A stretch of 64,000 bases of DNA from Pseudomonas svalbardensis (GCF_030053115.1 NZ_CP125619.1:4413501-4477500); one strand, 5' to 3'. Numbered from the stretch's first letter, positions 55,472 through 64,000 are shown. Notes: generated by a model from the letters alone, not told the origin. Translations and numbers: made by a program.

Positions 55472-55780
55472 ATGCAAAGCCAAGAGATCAGGTCACCGGT
55501 CATTCCGGTTGTACCGTTCGCAGAAAAACGCGCCAATCATCAAGCTGAATTCAAAAACAGCGCAAAGCCCATTGGAGAAGCTGCTATGGAATCTCGCGTC
55601 GTTGAATTGGAGACACACCTCAAATACATCCGACGAGACATGGATGAAGTCCGTAGTGACGTCAAATCCATAAAACACAGGCTTGCCTATTCGGCTATCG
55701 GAACAGCCGTCGTCATCGGGGTTCTGGCCTGGATCGCCAATAGCCGTTTCGACCAGGTCGTAACACTCCTGGCTCACTAA
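55472..55780 (+). CDS. Small hypothetical coiled-coil membrane protein
   Basis: This 102-residue protein has a polar N-terminus, a predicted coiled coil (SRVVELETHLKYIRRDMDEV, about 40-60) and one C-terminal helix (AIGTAVVIGVLAWIA). GGGA precedes the ATG at 55472. A second start at 55586, with GGAGAAG seven bases upstream, would give a 64-residue form and may be the real one. Topology suggests a cytoplasmic coiled coil on a tail anchor. No family recognised. Confidence 0.55.
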   Translation: MQSQEIRSPVIPVVPFAEKRANHQAEFKNSAKPIGEAAMESRVVELETHLKYIRRDMDEVRSDVKSIKHRLAYSAIGTAVVIGVLAWIANSRFDQVVTLLAH

Positions 55781-55795
55781 GGGTAAGCCATGAAC

Positions 55796-55825
55796 GCAAA
55801 ACCCGGTTCGATCAACCGGGTTTGC
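55796..55825. terminator. Terminator-like hairpin between convergent genes
   Basis: AAACCCGGTT (55799-55808) pairs with AACCGGGTTT (55814-55823). The U-tract is short (TTT or TTTT in either direction). It separates the coiled-coil gene from moeA. Confidence 0.6.
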
Positions 55826-55846
55826 GCAGTAAGCCAGCGACAGGAG

Positions 55847-57034
55847 TCAGCTCAGGACTTCGCTCAGCGGGATGAAGCCCACGTAGTCACCTTCGATCAG
55901 CGTGCGATCCTCCATCACCTCAACCAGACCATCAGCCCAGGCAGCGCTACGCAGTACACCCGAGCTCTGATTCCTGTAGATAATTGCCCGGCCATTCTCC
56001 AGACGACCGCGCAAGTACTCGCGTCGATTGCCTGCTTTTGGCCATGCAAACCCTGCAGGCACCTGAAACTTCAGGGGCTCAACCTCTTTTACACCCTGTC
56101 GGCGCAGGAGATAGGGCCTTGCCAACAAAGCGAAGGTCACCAGCGTTGAAGCCGGATTGCCAGGCAAACCAATCACAGGTACGCCGCGAAAATGCCCAAA
56201 TGTCAGCGGTTTTCCGGGTTTGATGGCGAGTTTCCACAACGTCAACTCGCCCTCTTCACGCAAGGCAATGCCCAGAAAGTCAGCCTCTCCCACCGAGACA
56301 CCACCGGTGGAAAGGATCAGGTCGACATCTTTCAATTCACTAAGGCGAGTGCGGGTGGTCGCTAAATCATCCGGAAGAATTCCGGCATCGATCACCTCAC
56401 AGCCCAGGCGCTGCAACCAACTGCACAGCAACACTCGATTGCTGTTGTAGATCTGTCCCGGCCCCAGAGGCTGACCTGGTTCAATCAGTTCATCCCCGGT
56501 GGACAGAACAGCAACACGAACCTTGCGAATCACGTCCAGCTCTGCACATCCCAGCGATGCGGCCAGCCCCTGTTCGATCGGCCCGAGGCGCGTGCCGGCT
56601 GGCAGAATCAATTCACCAACAGTAGCTTCCTGGCCTTGAGGACGAATGTTTTGTCCTGGGGCCATGGTTTCGGTGAAACGTACTCGCTCATCCGCCTGAA
56701 CCTCGGTGTTTTCCTGCATCTCGACGCAATCTGCACCAGCGGGCACTGGCGCACCGGTGAAGATTCGTGCACAGGTGCCAGGCTTCAAGGGCTCTGGAGC
56801 CTGACCGGCAAAAATCTTCTGGCTGACCACCAGTGGCTCTCCAGTCCAGTCGGCCACGTGCAAGGCATAACCATCCATGGCACTGTTGGGCCAAGGTGGC
56901 AGATCAAGCGTCGAGATCAGATCATCGGCCAGCACCCGGCCATGAACCTGCCCCAATGACAAGCGTTCACGCTCACGAATCGGTGAGGCTTCGGCCATTG
57001 CCAGCAAGCGTGCCAGTGCCACTTCGACAGCCAT
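55847..57034 (-). CDS. moeA: Molybdopterin molybdenumtransferase MoeA
   Basis: This 395-residue enzyme inserts molybdate into adenylated molybdopterin. Domain I begins MAVEVALARLLAMAE; the catalytic MoCF domain has LSTGDELIEPGQPL and STGGVSVGEADF (about 205-280); PWPNSAMDGYALH is the conserved N-terminal loop. Length is slightly short of the usual 400-410; a GTG at 57071-57073 that overlaps moaB would give 408 residues and is a fair alternative. It lies behind moaB on the same strand. Confidence 0.9.
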   Translation of the reverse strand: MAVEVALARLLAMAEASPIRERERLSLGQVHGRVLADDLISTLDLPPWPNSAMDGYALHVADWTGEPLVVSQKIFAGQAPEPLKPGTCARIFTGAPVPAGADCVEMQENTEVQADERVRFTETMAPGQNIRPQGQEATVGELILPAGTRLGPIEQGLAASLGCAELDVIRKVRVAVLSTGDELIEPGQPLGPGQIYNSNRVLLCSWLQRLGCEVIDAGILPDDLATTRTRLSELKDVDLILSTGGVSVGEADFLGIALREEGELTLWKLAIKPGKPLTFGHFRGVPVIGLPGNPASTLVTFALLARPYLLRRQGVKEVEPLKFQVPAGFAWPKAGNRREYLRGRLENGRAIIYRNQSSGVLRSAAWADGLVEVMEDRTLIEGDYVGFIPLSEVLS

Positions 57035-57056
57035 CAGACTGCCAGTCTTGCCTGGC

Positions 57057-57596
57057 TTACCCGCGGGATTCACAGGGTGCCGCCTGTTTGAGATGAGCGA
57101 CGAAGTTGCACGGGCGGTGCCGCGAATCCAGTTGCTCGGCAAGAATGCCATCCCAACCGGTGCGCACGGCGTTGGTCGAACCCGGTAAACAGCAGACCAG
57201 CGTGCTATTGGACAAGCCGGCCAGGGCACGGGACTGAACAGTAGAAGTGCCAATATCCGCCACCGATATCTGCCTGAACAGCTCACCAAAACCGTCGACC
57301 TGTTTATCCAGCAGGCAACTCACCGCTTCCGGAGTGCTGTCGCGTCCCGTGAAACCGGTACCGCCAGTGATCAGCACCACCTGCACGACATCGTCGGCAA
57401 TCCAGTTGGCGACTTGCGCGCGAATTTTGTAGAGATCATCTTTGAGCAGAACCCGGGCCGCCAGGTTATGGCCGGCAGCGCTCAAACGGTCGACGAAGAC
57501 CTGGCCTGAGGTATCGGTTTCCAGGGTACGGGTGTCGCTGACCGTCAGCACCGCGATGTTGAGCGGTGCGAAAGGTACATCAGCCTTGGCTTTCAT
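57057..57596 (-). CDS. moaB: Molybdenum cofactor biosynthesis protein MoaB
   Basis: This 179-residue MoaB/MogA-family protein adenylates molybdopterin before MoeA acts. Signature segments are VLTVSDTRTLETDTSG and VLITGGTGFTGRDSTPEAV. It precedes moeA with a 22-base gap, so the two are probably one transcription unit, divergent from mobA. Confidence 0.92.
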   Translation of the reverse strand: MKAKADVPFAPLNIAVLTVSDTRTLETDTSGQVFVDRLSAAGHNLAARVLLKDDLYKIRAQVANWIADDVVQVVLITGGTGFTGRDSTPEAVSCLLDKQVDGFGELFRQISVADIGTSTVQSRALAGLSNSTLVCCLPGSTNAVRTGWDGILAEQLDSRHRPCNFVAHLKQAAPCESRG

Positions 57597-57677
57597 AGGC
57601 TCATCCAGTTGTAGGAGAAACAGCCCGGTGTTATATCACAGCGCCTCATTTTTTCGCCGCCCCCATGGAGACCTGCC

Positions 57678-58280
57678 ATGACCTCGAATACACATTTGCC
57701 GCCCTGCTCCATTCTGCTCCTGGCAGGTGGTCGTGGCCAACGCATGGGCGGTCAGGACAAAGGGCTGCTGGAATGGCACGGCGAGCCATTGATTGCCCAC
57801 TTGCACCGCAAGACCCGTTCACTGAGCGATGACCTGATCATCTCCTGCAACAGAAACCTGGAAAAATACGCGCCCTACGCCGACCAGCTGGTTCATGACG
57901 ATGAAGGCGACTTTCCTGGCCCCCTGGCCGGTATTCGCGCAGGCCTGAAAGCCGCCCGCCATACGCATCTGCTGGTGCTGCCTTGTGATGTACCGCGCAT
58001 CGATGCCGCGCTGCTCGATAACATGCGCGAAGCAGCCAGCCAGCACCCGGACCTACCGTTGATGCTGCGCCATGGTCAACACTGGGAACCCTTGTTGTGC
58101 ATTATCCCCGTGGCACTCTTGGCAGATTTCGACAGTGCCTGGAACGAAGGCGAACGCAGCCCGGGTCGCCTCATGCGCAAACTGGGCGCTACTGCCCTGC
58201 AATGCCCCGACAATGACCCGCGCCTGGCCAACCTCAACACACCAGAACTATTAAGTGCACACAACACTGTGTCAGACTGA
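57678..58280 (+). CDS. mobA: Molybdenum cofactor guanylyltransferase MobA
   Basis: This 200-residue enzyme attaches GMP to molybdopterin. The nucleotide-binding motif [19 protein letters not shown] (about 14-32) and LPCDVPRID are characteristic. GGAG precedes the ATG. It lies divergent from moaB-moeA, so cofactor maturation genes are grouped here. Confidence 0.93.
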   Translation: MTSNTHLPPCSILLLAGGRGQRMGGQDKGLLEWHGEPLIAHLHRKTRSLSDDLIISCNRNLEKYAPYADQLVHDDEGDFPGPLAGIRAGLKAARHTHLLVLPCDVPRIDAALLDNMREAASQHPDLPLMLRHGQHWEPLLCIIPVALLADFDSAWNEGERSPGRLMRKLGATALQCPDNDPRLANLNTPELLSAHNTVSD

Positions 58281-58356
58281 CAGGAGAAGGAACTTGCGCG
58301 CGCTGCACACGTCTCAAGCTCAGTAACCAAAAGAATTCATATTCGGAGACACACTC

Positions 58357-58578
58357 ATGACTCAACGGACCCTCGCCACTTTCATGCTCGCACTGGGCCT
58401 CGCTACCCTCGCCGGTTGCGCATCGCCTACAGTGATCACCTTGAATGACGGTCGAGAAATCCAGGCTGTCGACGCACCACAGTTCGATAAAGATTCGGGT
58501 TTCTACGAATTCGAACAACTGGATGGCAAGCAGACCCGCATCAACAAGGATCAGGTTCGTACCGTTAAAGAGCTGTAA
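58357..58578 (+). CDS. YgdI/YgdR-family lipoprotein
   Basis: This 73-residue protein has a lipoprotein signal ending in LAGC (Cys around residue 22) and the small beta-barrel DUF903 domain (TVITLNDGREIQAVD, then RINKDQVRTVKEL). Members are common outer-membrane lipoproteins of unknown role. CGGAGA precedes the ATG. A terminator follows. Confidence 0.88.
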   Translation: MTQRTLATFMLALGLATLAGCASPTVITLNDGREIQAVDAPQFDKDSGFYEFEQLDGKQTRINKDQVRTVKEL

Positions 58579-58602
58579 TTTTTGCGGTGACAACCGGATA
58601 TG

Positions 58603-58630
58603 GAAAAGCCCGCTTTATGCGGGCTTTTTC
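58603..58630. terminator. Rho-independent terminator
   Basis: GAAAAGCCCGC (58603-58613) and GCGGGCTTTTTC (58619-58630) form a stem with a five-base loop and U-tract, serving the lipoprotein gene and probably the convergent pseudouridine synthase gene. Confidence 0.9.
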
Positions 58631-58665
58631 GTGGCTGAATATCAGCAGATTTGCTGAACTCGAGA

Positions 58666-59556
58666 TCACCACTGCAGAGTAATGGTACTTTCGAATACTC
58701 TTTCCTGGCCGGTGACCGGATCCACAAACCGTAGCCCCTGAGCGAGCAGTTTCAAAGGGTTGGCGTAGTCATCCTCAACATCCTTGAGTACCTGCGGATA
58801 AAACGGATCGTTGCAGATACTGGCGCCCAAGGCGGTCATGTGCACCCGCAACTGATGTTTCTTGCCCGTCACTGGGTAAAGCGCATAACGCCAGAGGTCA
58901 CAGTTCTTCTCCCTGACCTCGACTGCCGTCTCGGTATTGCTGACGCCCGGACCTTCCTGCATGCGGAAGAAAGGCTCACCATCAATGAGCCGGCTCTTAT
59001 GGACCAATGGAAAAGAGAGTTCAGGCAACGCTCGGGCAATTGCTTCGTAGCGCTTTTCGATCTGCCGCGTAGGAAACAACGACTGATAGGCAGAACGGCT
59101 CTGAGGGTTGGCGGAAAACAGCACCAGCCCCGCTGTGTGCCGGTCAATGCGATGCAAAGGCACCAGATGCGGGTTATCGAGTCGACGGATCAGCCGTCGC
59201 AACAGGGTCTGCTCCACGTATTCACCCGCCGGAGTCACTGGCAGAAAATGCGGCTTATCCGCCACGACCAAATGCTCATCCGCGTACAGAATCGACTCAA
59301 CCACCGGGATCGGCTTTTCGTCCGGCACCTCACGGAAATAATGAATCCGCAAGCCTTCCTTATAAGGCAGATCAAGGGCGATCGGCATGCCGTGACCGTC
59401 GAGGACACGACCGCGAGCGATTCTGTCCAGCCATTGTTCACGACCGATGGCGCTGAAGTGTTCGCACAGACAATCGAGTACGGTCTGCCACGGACCAGGC
59501 GGCAAGTAGAGCGTGCTGGCCTGGTTGTGTGCAGCAGAAAAAGATGAAGTGGACAT
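58666..59556 (-). CDS. RluA-family pseudouridine synthase
   Basis: This 296-residue protein converts uridine to pseudouridine in RNA. The catalytic motif VPLHRIDRHTAGLVLF holds the active Asp. LVVADKPHFLPVTP and YPVTGKKHQLRVHM are further family segments. It lacks the S4 domain of RluC/RluD, resembling TruC- or YqcB-like members; the RNA target cannot be set from sequence. Confidence 0.87.
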   Translation of the reverse strand: MSTSSFSAAHNQASTLYLPPGPWQTVLDCLCEHFSAIGREQWLDRIARGRVLDGHGMPIALDLPYKEGLRIHYFREVPDEKPIPVVESILYADEHLVVADKPHFLPVTPAGEYVEQTLLRRLIRRLDNPHLVPLHRIDRHTAGLVLFSANPQSRSAYQSLFPTRQIEKRYEAIARALPELSFPLVHKSRLIDGEPFFRMQEGPGVSNTETAVEVREKNCDLWRYALYPVTGKKHQLRVHMTALGASICNDPFYPQVLKDVEDDYANPLKLLAQGLRFVDPVTGQERVFESTITLQW

Positions 59557-59627
59557 ACGAAAGCTCTAACCCTCAATACAGGGCAGCATTATCCAACAGC
59601 GGCCGGAACGAACCTAGAAGAGAATCC

Positions 59628-59945
59628 TCAAGCCGGTATCTGCGTGCGCGCTGCCGCTTCGGTGAACTCCTTGAGCCAGCGCAGCACATCGACTGCCTCC
59701 CAGCGACCAGGGTCATAAAGCGCATACAACAAACCCTGATAGCCCACGACATCTAGCTGCCGGTGATAGCCCGCACGCTGGAACAAGGCTTCGATTTCGG
59801 CGAAACAGGTATTGAAATGCAGTTTATTGAAGGGAGTTTTTCCTTCTGTCACCAGACCATCCAGACGCAATTCGAGGACAGCCTCGCGTACCACGTCGGC
59901 CGACATCCGGTTCACGCTGTTCTTCAATTGTTCGACATTGACCAC
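59628..59945 (-). CDS. Hypothetical protein downstream of a LexA box
   Basis: This 105-residue protein starts at a GTG at 59943-59945, with AGGG about eight bases upstream. It is soluble and helical (MSADVVREAVLELRLDGLVT, then GRWEAVDVLRWLKEFTEAAA). I recognise no family. A perfect LexA-type dyad lies 75 bases upstream, which would make it SOS-controlled. The gene upstream on the same strand encodes a glutaredoxin-like protein. Confidence 0.65.
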   Translation of the reverse strand: MVNVEQLKNSVNRMSADVVREAVLELRLDGLVTEGKTPFNKLHFNTCFAEIEALFQRAGYHRQLDVVGYQGLLYALYDPGRWEAVDVLRWLKEFTEAAARTQIPA

Positions 59946-60018
59946 GATTCATCCCTCTCACGCCCGGACCGCCTGCCCAAACCCGAGAACCAGAGGAGCA
60001 AGGCAGGCATCACGAATA

Positions 60019-60036
60019 ACTGTATACGCATACAGT
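60019..60036. promoter_or_regulatory. LexA (SOS) box
   Basis: ACTGTATACGCATACAGT is a dyad with seven-base arms that fits the LexA consensus CTG-N10-CAG with the preferred TAT/ATA flanks. It lies 75 bases upstream of the minus-strand gene at 59628-59945. Confidence 0.75.
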
Positions 60037-60113
60037 ATCCGATCAGCACCGGTAAAGCCAAGGGGATCCATCGCAAAGTTCGACAGGCGGAACATCGCCA
60101 CCGCAACAACCGC

Positions 60114-60350
60114 TTAACGCAGGAACGCTACTACCTGATCGGCACTGAACGGCCAGCCCAGCTCAGCACCAGTATCGACCCGCCGCAATACCGGAATACG
60201 CAGACTGTAAGCTTCGAACCATGTTTCGTCGTCCGCGATATCCACCAGTTCCACCAGCAGACCGCGCTCGACAAATTCCATCAGCATGGCTTCGGCGACT
60301 TCACAGAGATGACACCCAAGGGTGCCGAACAGCTGACATTCAGGAAGCAT
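60114..60350 (-). CDS. Glutaredoxin-family (DUF836) protein
   Basis: This 78-residue protein has a compact thioredoxin fold of the glutaredoxin-like DUF836 group: QLFGTLGCHLCEVAEAML with the CxxC pair Cys13 and Cys16, and the cis-Pro segment RIPVLRRVD. These proteins are likely thiol oxidoreductases with unknown partners. Confidence 0.85.
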   Translation of the reverse strand: MLPECQLFGTLGCHLCEVAEAMLMEFVERGLLVELVDIADDETWFEAYSLRIPVLRRVDTGAELGWPFSADQVVAFLR

Positions 60351-60559
60351 GAGCGCTCAACCGAAAAAATTAAGTCATCATTCTAGGCCTGCCCCGAAAA
60401 GCCGTCGAGCCATTGAATACTCTACCCTTGAGCCATAACGGCAACGGATCGCGGCAATACGCTGACGCACATCATTCGTCTTCAATACCCATTGCGCGAT
60501 GCTCACGGATTATTTGCCTCTACGCTTGAATTGCCCGCGCCCATCACCGGAGTTTTTTT

Positions 60560-62272
60560 GTGTTCGCCAACCTGCTGATCATCCTCGCCTCCTCCCTGGT
60601 GATGATTGCACTGTTCCAGCGCCTGCGATTGCCACCGGTGCTGGGTTACCTGTGCGTGGGACTGATGATCGGGCCGACAGCATTCAACTGGGTGGATGAA
60701 AGCGAAGAGCTGCCGGACCTCGCCGAGTTGGGCGTGGTGTTTCTGCTGTTCTCCCTTGGACTGGAATTTTCCCTGTCGAAAATGCTCGTGTTGCGCCGAG
60801 TGGTGTTTGGGCTTGGCAGTCTGCAGGTGCTGTGCTCCGGGATGCTGCTAGGTGGTTTGCTGATACTGCTCGGTATGCCGATCACGCCTGCGCTGTTACT
60901 CGGCGCCGGCCTGTCGCTGTCTTCCACGGCCATTGTCAGTAAAGAGCTGAGCAGTCTCGGCGAGATTTTCAGCAGCCACGGCCAGAATGCCATCGCCGTG
61001 TTGCTGTTCCAGGACGTCGTGGCGGTATTGCTGCTGACCCTGGTGCCGGTGTTCGCTGGCAGCAGCGACCAGGCCTGGTATTGGGCGCTGCCACTGACGC
61101 TGGGTAAAACCGTCGTATTGTTCGTCGGCCTGCTGCTGGCCAGTCGCTGGTTGCTGCCGCGGCTGTTCCATGAAGTGGCGGCTGCCCGTTCCCCGGAACT
61201 ATTCGTGCTACTGGCGCTGGTCATTGTTCTGCTGACGGCGTGGCTGACGCACCTGCTCGGTCTCTCCCCTGCCCTGGGTGCGTTTCTCGCCGGCATGCTG
61301 CTGGGGGAAAGCCATTACCGGCACCAGATCGAGGCCGACATCCGCCCGTTCCGCGACATCCTGCTCGGGCTGTTCTTCGTCAGTATCGGCATGCTGATCG
61401 ACTTGCAGTTGTTCGTCAGCCACGGCCTGCTGATTCTCGGCCTGACCCTGGGGTTGCTGCTGCTCAAGGGCAGCGTCGTTGCACTGCTGGTCAAATGGCG
61501 TGGCAGCGATGGCGAAACCGCCTGGCGCAGCGGCCTGGCATTGGCCCAGGGCGGCGAGTTCTGCTTTGCGCTGATGGCACAGATGCAGCAGAACAAACTG
61601 ATGCCCGCGGATTTTGGCGGCCTGTTGCTGGCGGCGACCTTTTTTTCGATGCTCGTTACGCCGTTGTTGCTGCGCGCCGCCCCCCACATCGCTACACGCC
61701 TGCATCGCAAACCCAACGAAGAAGCAAAACTTGAAGAAATCAGCGCGCTCAATGCCGGGTTACACAACCATGTCGTTATATGTGGCTACGGTCGTGTAGG
61801 TCAGTCAATCGGACGCGCACTACGCAACGCGCAGCAACCCTACATCGCACTGGATACTGATCCAGTGCGTGTGCACGAAGCCGCCGCTGGTGAAACCTGT
61901 GTGCATTATGGCGACTCACGTCGCGGTGAACTGCTGGTCGCGATAGGGCTGGAGCGCGCCAGGCTGTTGGTGATCGCCGTGGATCAGGCCGACATCGCGT
62001 TGCTGATCCTCAAGGAAGCGCGGCGACTCAACGCGGCCGTGCCGATTCTGGTGCGCACGCGCGACGACAGCCAGTTGGCCGAGTTGAAGGCAGCCGGCGC
62101 CAGCGAAGTCGTGCCTGAACTGCTGGAGTCGAGCCTGATGCTCGCCTCCCATGCGCTGATCATGCTGGGATTACCTGCGCATCAAGTGCAGGAGCGGGCT
62201 GACCAGATACGGCACGACCGCTATCGTCTGCTGCACGGTTTCTATCCAGGCGCTGACGACGAAGAGACCTAG
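60560..62272 (+). CDS. Kef-type K+/H+ (cation/proton) antiporter with TrkA-N domain
   Basis: This 570-residue membrane protein has about 12 helices of the CPA2 monovalent cation:proton antiporter family (1-380; RLRLPPVLGYLCVGLMIGP, SLSSTAIVSKELSSLGE) and a cytoplasmic TrkA-N nucleotide-binding domain (HVVICGYGRVGQSIGRAL, about 410-427). Layout and length resemble E. coli YbaL. The start is a GTG at 60560 with GGAG upstream. Its stop overlaps the convergent amt stop by four bases. Confidence 0.88.
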   Translation: MFANLLIILASSLVMIALFQRLRLPPVLGYLCVGLMIGPTAFNWVDESEELPDLAELGVVFLLFSLGLEFSLSKMLVLRRVVFGLGSLQVLCSGMLLGGLLILLGMPITPALLLGAGLSLSSTAIVSKELSSLGEIFSSHGQNAIAVLLFQDVVAVLLLTLVPVFAGSSDQAWYWALPLTLGKTVVLFVGLLLASRWLLPRLFHEVAAARSPELFVLLALVIVLLTAWLTHLLGLSPALGAFLAGMLLGESHYRHQIEADIRPFRDILLGLFFVSIGMLIDLQLFVSHGLLILGLTLGLLLLKGSVVALLVKWRGSDGETAWRSGLALAQGGEFCFALMAQMQQNKLMPADFGGLLLAATFFSMLVTPLLLRAAPHIATRLHRKPNEEAKLEEISALNAGLHNHVVICGYGRVGQSIGRALRNAQQPYIALDTDPVRVHEAAAGETCVHYGDSRRGELLVAIGLERARLLVIAVDQADIALLILKEARRLNAAVPILVRTRDDSQLAELKAAGASEVVPELLESSLMLASHALIMLGLPAHQVQERADQIRHDRYRLLHGFYPGADDEET

Positions 62273-63477
62273 TCGTGGCTCACAGCCCCAATCTTGTGCA
62301 CCGACAAGTCAGCGCCGTAATACTCTTCTTCCTGACTCAGACGCAGACCATGGAACGCCTTGATCGTGCCATACACGGCAAAGCCACCAGCCAGCGCCAC
62401 AACCACCCCCAACGCAGTGCCGATCAACTGGCTGATCAGACTCACGCCGCCCAGCCCACCCAACGCGCTTTGGCCGAAAATGCCGCAGGCGATTCCGCCC
62501 CAGACGCCACACAAACCATGCAACGGCCAAACCCCCAGCACATCGTCGATGCGCCATTTGACTTGAGCCGCAGTGAAGCACCAGACAAACAATGCGCCGG
62601 CGATGACGCCAGTGATCAGCGCGCCCACCGGGTGCATCAGATCGGAACCGGCACAGATCGCCACCAGTCCGGCCAGCGGGCCGTTATGCAGAAAGCCCGG
62701 GTCATTACGCCCGACGATCAGCGCCGACACGGTACCGCCGACCATGGCCATCAGCGAGTTCACCGCCACCAGTCCGCTGACACCTTGCAGGGTTTGCGCG
62801 CTCATCACGTTGAAACCGAACCAGCCAACGATCAGGATCCACGACCCCAGCGCCAAAAAGGGAATACTCGAGGGCGCGAACGCCACCAGTCGCCCTTCGC
62901 GATAACGACCATTGCGCGGCCCGAGCAACAACACCGCCCCCAGGGCCAGCCAACCGCCCATGGCGTGAACCACTACCGAGCCGGCGAAATCATGGAAGCT
63001 GGCGCCAAAGCGCTCCAGCAACCAGGCTTGCAGGCCAAAGTTGCCGTTCCAGATCATGCCCTCGAAGAACGGATAGATGAACGCCACGATCAGTGCCGTT
63101 GCACACAACTGCGGGACGAAGCGGGCACGCTCGGCGATGCCACCGGAAATGATCGCGGGTATCGCCGCAGCAAACGTCAGCAGGAAGAAAAACTTCACCA
63201 GCCCATAGCCATGATCCGCATTGATCACGGCCGCCGGTTGCATGAAGGTCACCCCATAGGAAATCCAATAGCCTATAAAGAAGTAGGCCAGGGTCGAAAT
63301 GGCGAAATCGCTGAGGATCTTCGACAAGGCATTGACCTGGTTCTTTTGTCGAACCGTGCCGACTTCAAGAAAGGCGAAACCGGCGTGCATCGCCAGCACC
63401 ATGACCGCGCCGATCAAAATGAACAACGTATTGGAGCTATGGACCAGACTGTCCACAGCGCTTTGCAGATTATCCAT
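62269..63477 (-). CDS. amt: Ammonium transporter (Amt family)
   Basis: This 402-residue protein has 11 predicted helices with an extracellular N-terminus. The twin pore histidines are in SVVVHAMGGW (about 168) and WPLHGLCGVWGG (about 318), and the family segment GGIAERARF is present. No glnK gene adjoins it, unlike the main amtB-glnK unit of most pseudomonads, so this is probably an additional paralogue. Confidence 0.9.
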   Translation of the reverse strand: MDNLQSAVDSLVHSSNTLFILIGAVMVLAMHAGFAFLEVGTVRQKNQVNALSKILSDFAISTLAYFFIGYWISYGVTFMQPAAVINADHGYGLVKFFFLLTFAAAIPAIISGGIAERARFVPQLCATALIVAFIYPFFEGMIWNGNFGLQAWLLERFGASFHDFAGSVVVHAMGGWLALGAVLLLGPRNGRYREGRLVAFAPSSIPFLALGSWILIVGWFGFNVMSAQTLQGVSGLVAVNSLMAMVGGTVSALIVGRNDPGFLHNGPLAGLVAICAGSDLMHPVGALITGVIAGALFVWCFTAAQVKWRIDDVLGVWPLHGLCGVWGGIACGIFGQSALGGLGGVSLISQLIGTALGVVVALAGGFAVYGTIKAFHGLRLSQEEEYYGADLSVHKIGAVSHD

Positions 63478-63783
63478 GGGGTTGGCAGACCTGAAGGCTA
63501 AAAAAGCACCAAAGCAGTTCGCGCAGACAATTCATGCACCAAGTTGCGACTTGCCGGGATCCGCAGATTGATCCCGGTGAGCCGCTTTGGCGCACAAGGT
63601 TGGAACCTTTGCGCGAGTTTTCATTATTTGAGATAAGGTTTTGCTCGAATCCTGCCCAGCAACAGCGCAACGGCGCAGGCAGGCGCACCACGACGTAGCA
63701 AAAGTTGTACCAGTCATTTGTACTGAACCTTCGCGCAAGGCTCATACTCGAACGTTTCAGAAGCCACTTACGGAGATCCACCC
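63478..63783. other. Divergent intergenic region amt / ElaB-like gene
   Basis: This 306-base stretch holds a perfect hairpin CCGGGATC-N8-GATCCCGG (63554-63577) and a larger imperfect inverted repeat (63590-63614). A weak sigma-54-like sequence for amt occurs at 63527-63542 on the minus strand. No gene is supported. Confidence 0.55.
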
Positions 63784-64000
63784 ATGGCCAGTATCAAGGC
63801 AAAGACTGCTCAAGAAATTCTGATGAACGATTTTCAGACTCTGGTCAGCGACACCGAACGCTTGCTGGAACACACCGCAACGTTGGCCGGCGATCAGGCT
63901 GATGAGTTGCGCGAGCAAATCCACGACAGTCTGCTGCGTGCCCGCGAAACCTTGAAATTGACCGAAGACTCCCTGCGCGAACGCAGCAAGGCCGCCGTTA
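63784..64000 (+). CDS. ElaB/YqjD/DUF883-family protein (partial)
   Basis: The first 72 residues are visible and the gene runs off the window. The sequence is helical and polar (AQEILMNDFQTLVSDTERLL, then LREQIHDSLLRARETL), matching the N-terminal part of DUF883 proteins, which end in a membrane anchor and bind stationary-phase ribosomes in E. coli. GGAG precedes the ATG at 63784. Confidence 0.8.
   Translation, partial: MASIKAKTAQEILMNDFQTLVSDTERLLEHTATLAGDQADELREQIHDSLLRARETLKLTEDSLRERSKAAV

Noticed and set aside
57035..57073. GTG start for moeA at 57073
   Set aside because: It gives a length closer to E. coli MoeA but has no clear ribosome binding site; kept only as an alternative.
59924..60109. 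A possible SOS-induced hydrophobic mini-protein (MRIQLFVMPALLLWF...) at the LexA box
   Set aside because: Its best ATG falls inside the LexA box itself, so the regulated transcript would start downstream of it; no ribosome binding site.
1..64000. tRNA, rRNA, CRISPR, prophage, IS element, attachment site, replication origin
   Set aside because: I scanned for cloverleaf-type sequences, regular spacers, transposase or integrase motifs and DnaA-box clusters and saw none; REP units are the only repeats.

Overview
The window comes from a Pseudomonas chromosome, most likely the P. fluorescens group. It carries core pyoverdine genes (pvdL, pvdS, pvdH, the fpv iron-release and transport operon), many REP/REPIN palindromes typical of that group, and gene orders known from P. 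aeruginosa (msuEDC-sfnR, fpvGHJK-fpvCDEF, mbtH-like/pvdH, dsbRS-dsbD2-dsbG, the atu cluster). Coding density is high and GC-rich. I saw no rRNA, tRNA, CRISPR array, prophage or insertion sequence.

Layout. 0-7.5 kb: a LysE-type exporter, a small lipoprotein, then the methanesulfonate operon msuE-msuD-msuC-sfnR behind a near-perfect sigma-54 promoter, followed by a divergent monooxygenase/soxR pair sharing a SoxR box. 7.8-16 kb: fpvG-H-J-K-C-D-E-F on the plus strand, facing the minus-strand pair pvdH and mbtH-like gene; each of the latter two has its own PvdS box. 16-22.3 kb: a GNAT enzyme, the DsbRS two-component pair and a divergent periplasmic thiol/disulfide operon (dsbD2, a membrane-anchored TlpA-like protein, dsbG). 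22.4-38.5 kb: an alpha/beta hydrolase, the 13-kb pyoverdine chromophore synthetase pvdL, the divergent Fur-controlled sigma factor gene pvdS, and an N-hydroxyornithine acetylase (pvdYII type) with a PvdS box. 38.6-48.6 kb: an orphan solute-binding protein, then atuR and atuABCDEF for acyclic terpene (citronellol/geraniol) catabolism. 48.7-64 kb: housekeeping and signalling genes, namely an exonuclease, ppnP, a MOSC protein, cheV with a flagellar sigma-28 promoter, a degenerate Hpt-like protein, a NarX/NarL-type pair, a YegS lipid kinase, molybdenum cofactor genes (moeA, moaB, mobA), an RluA-type pseudouridine synthase, small proteins beside a LexA box, a Kef-type antiporter, an ammonium transporter and the start of an ElaB/YqjD-type gene.

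How it works together. Iron starvation relieves Fur at pvdS. PvdS then drives pvdL, pvdH, the mbtH-like gene and pvdYII, each through a visible TAAAT/TAATT-N16-CGT box. FpvG-K and FpvC-F are known from P. aeruginosa to reduce ferri-pyoverdine in the periplasm and handle the released iron. The acetylase predicts a pyoverdine carrying N5-acetyl-N5-hydroxyornithine.

I did not find a wholly new multi-gene system. The most unusual features are a REPIN sitting in frame in the 5' end of fpvD, several compact regulatory sites not evident from gene calls alone, a LexA box beside an uncharacterised gene, and an Hpt-like protein without the phospho-acceptor motif.
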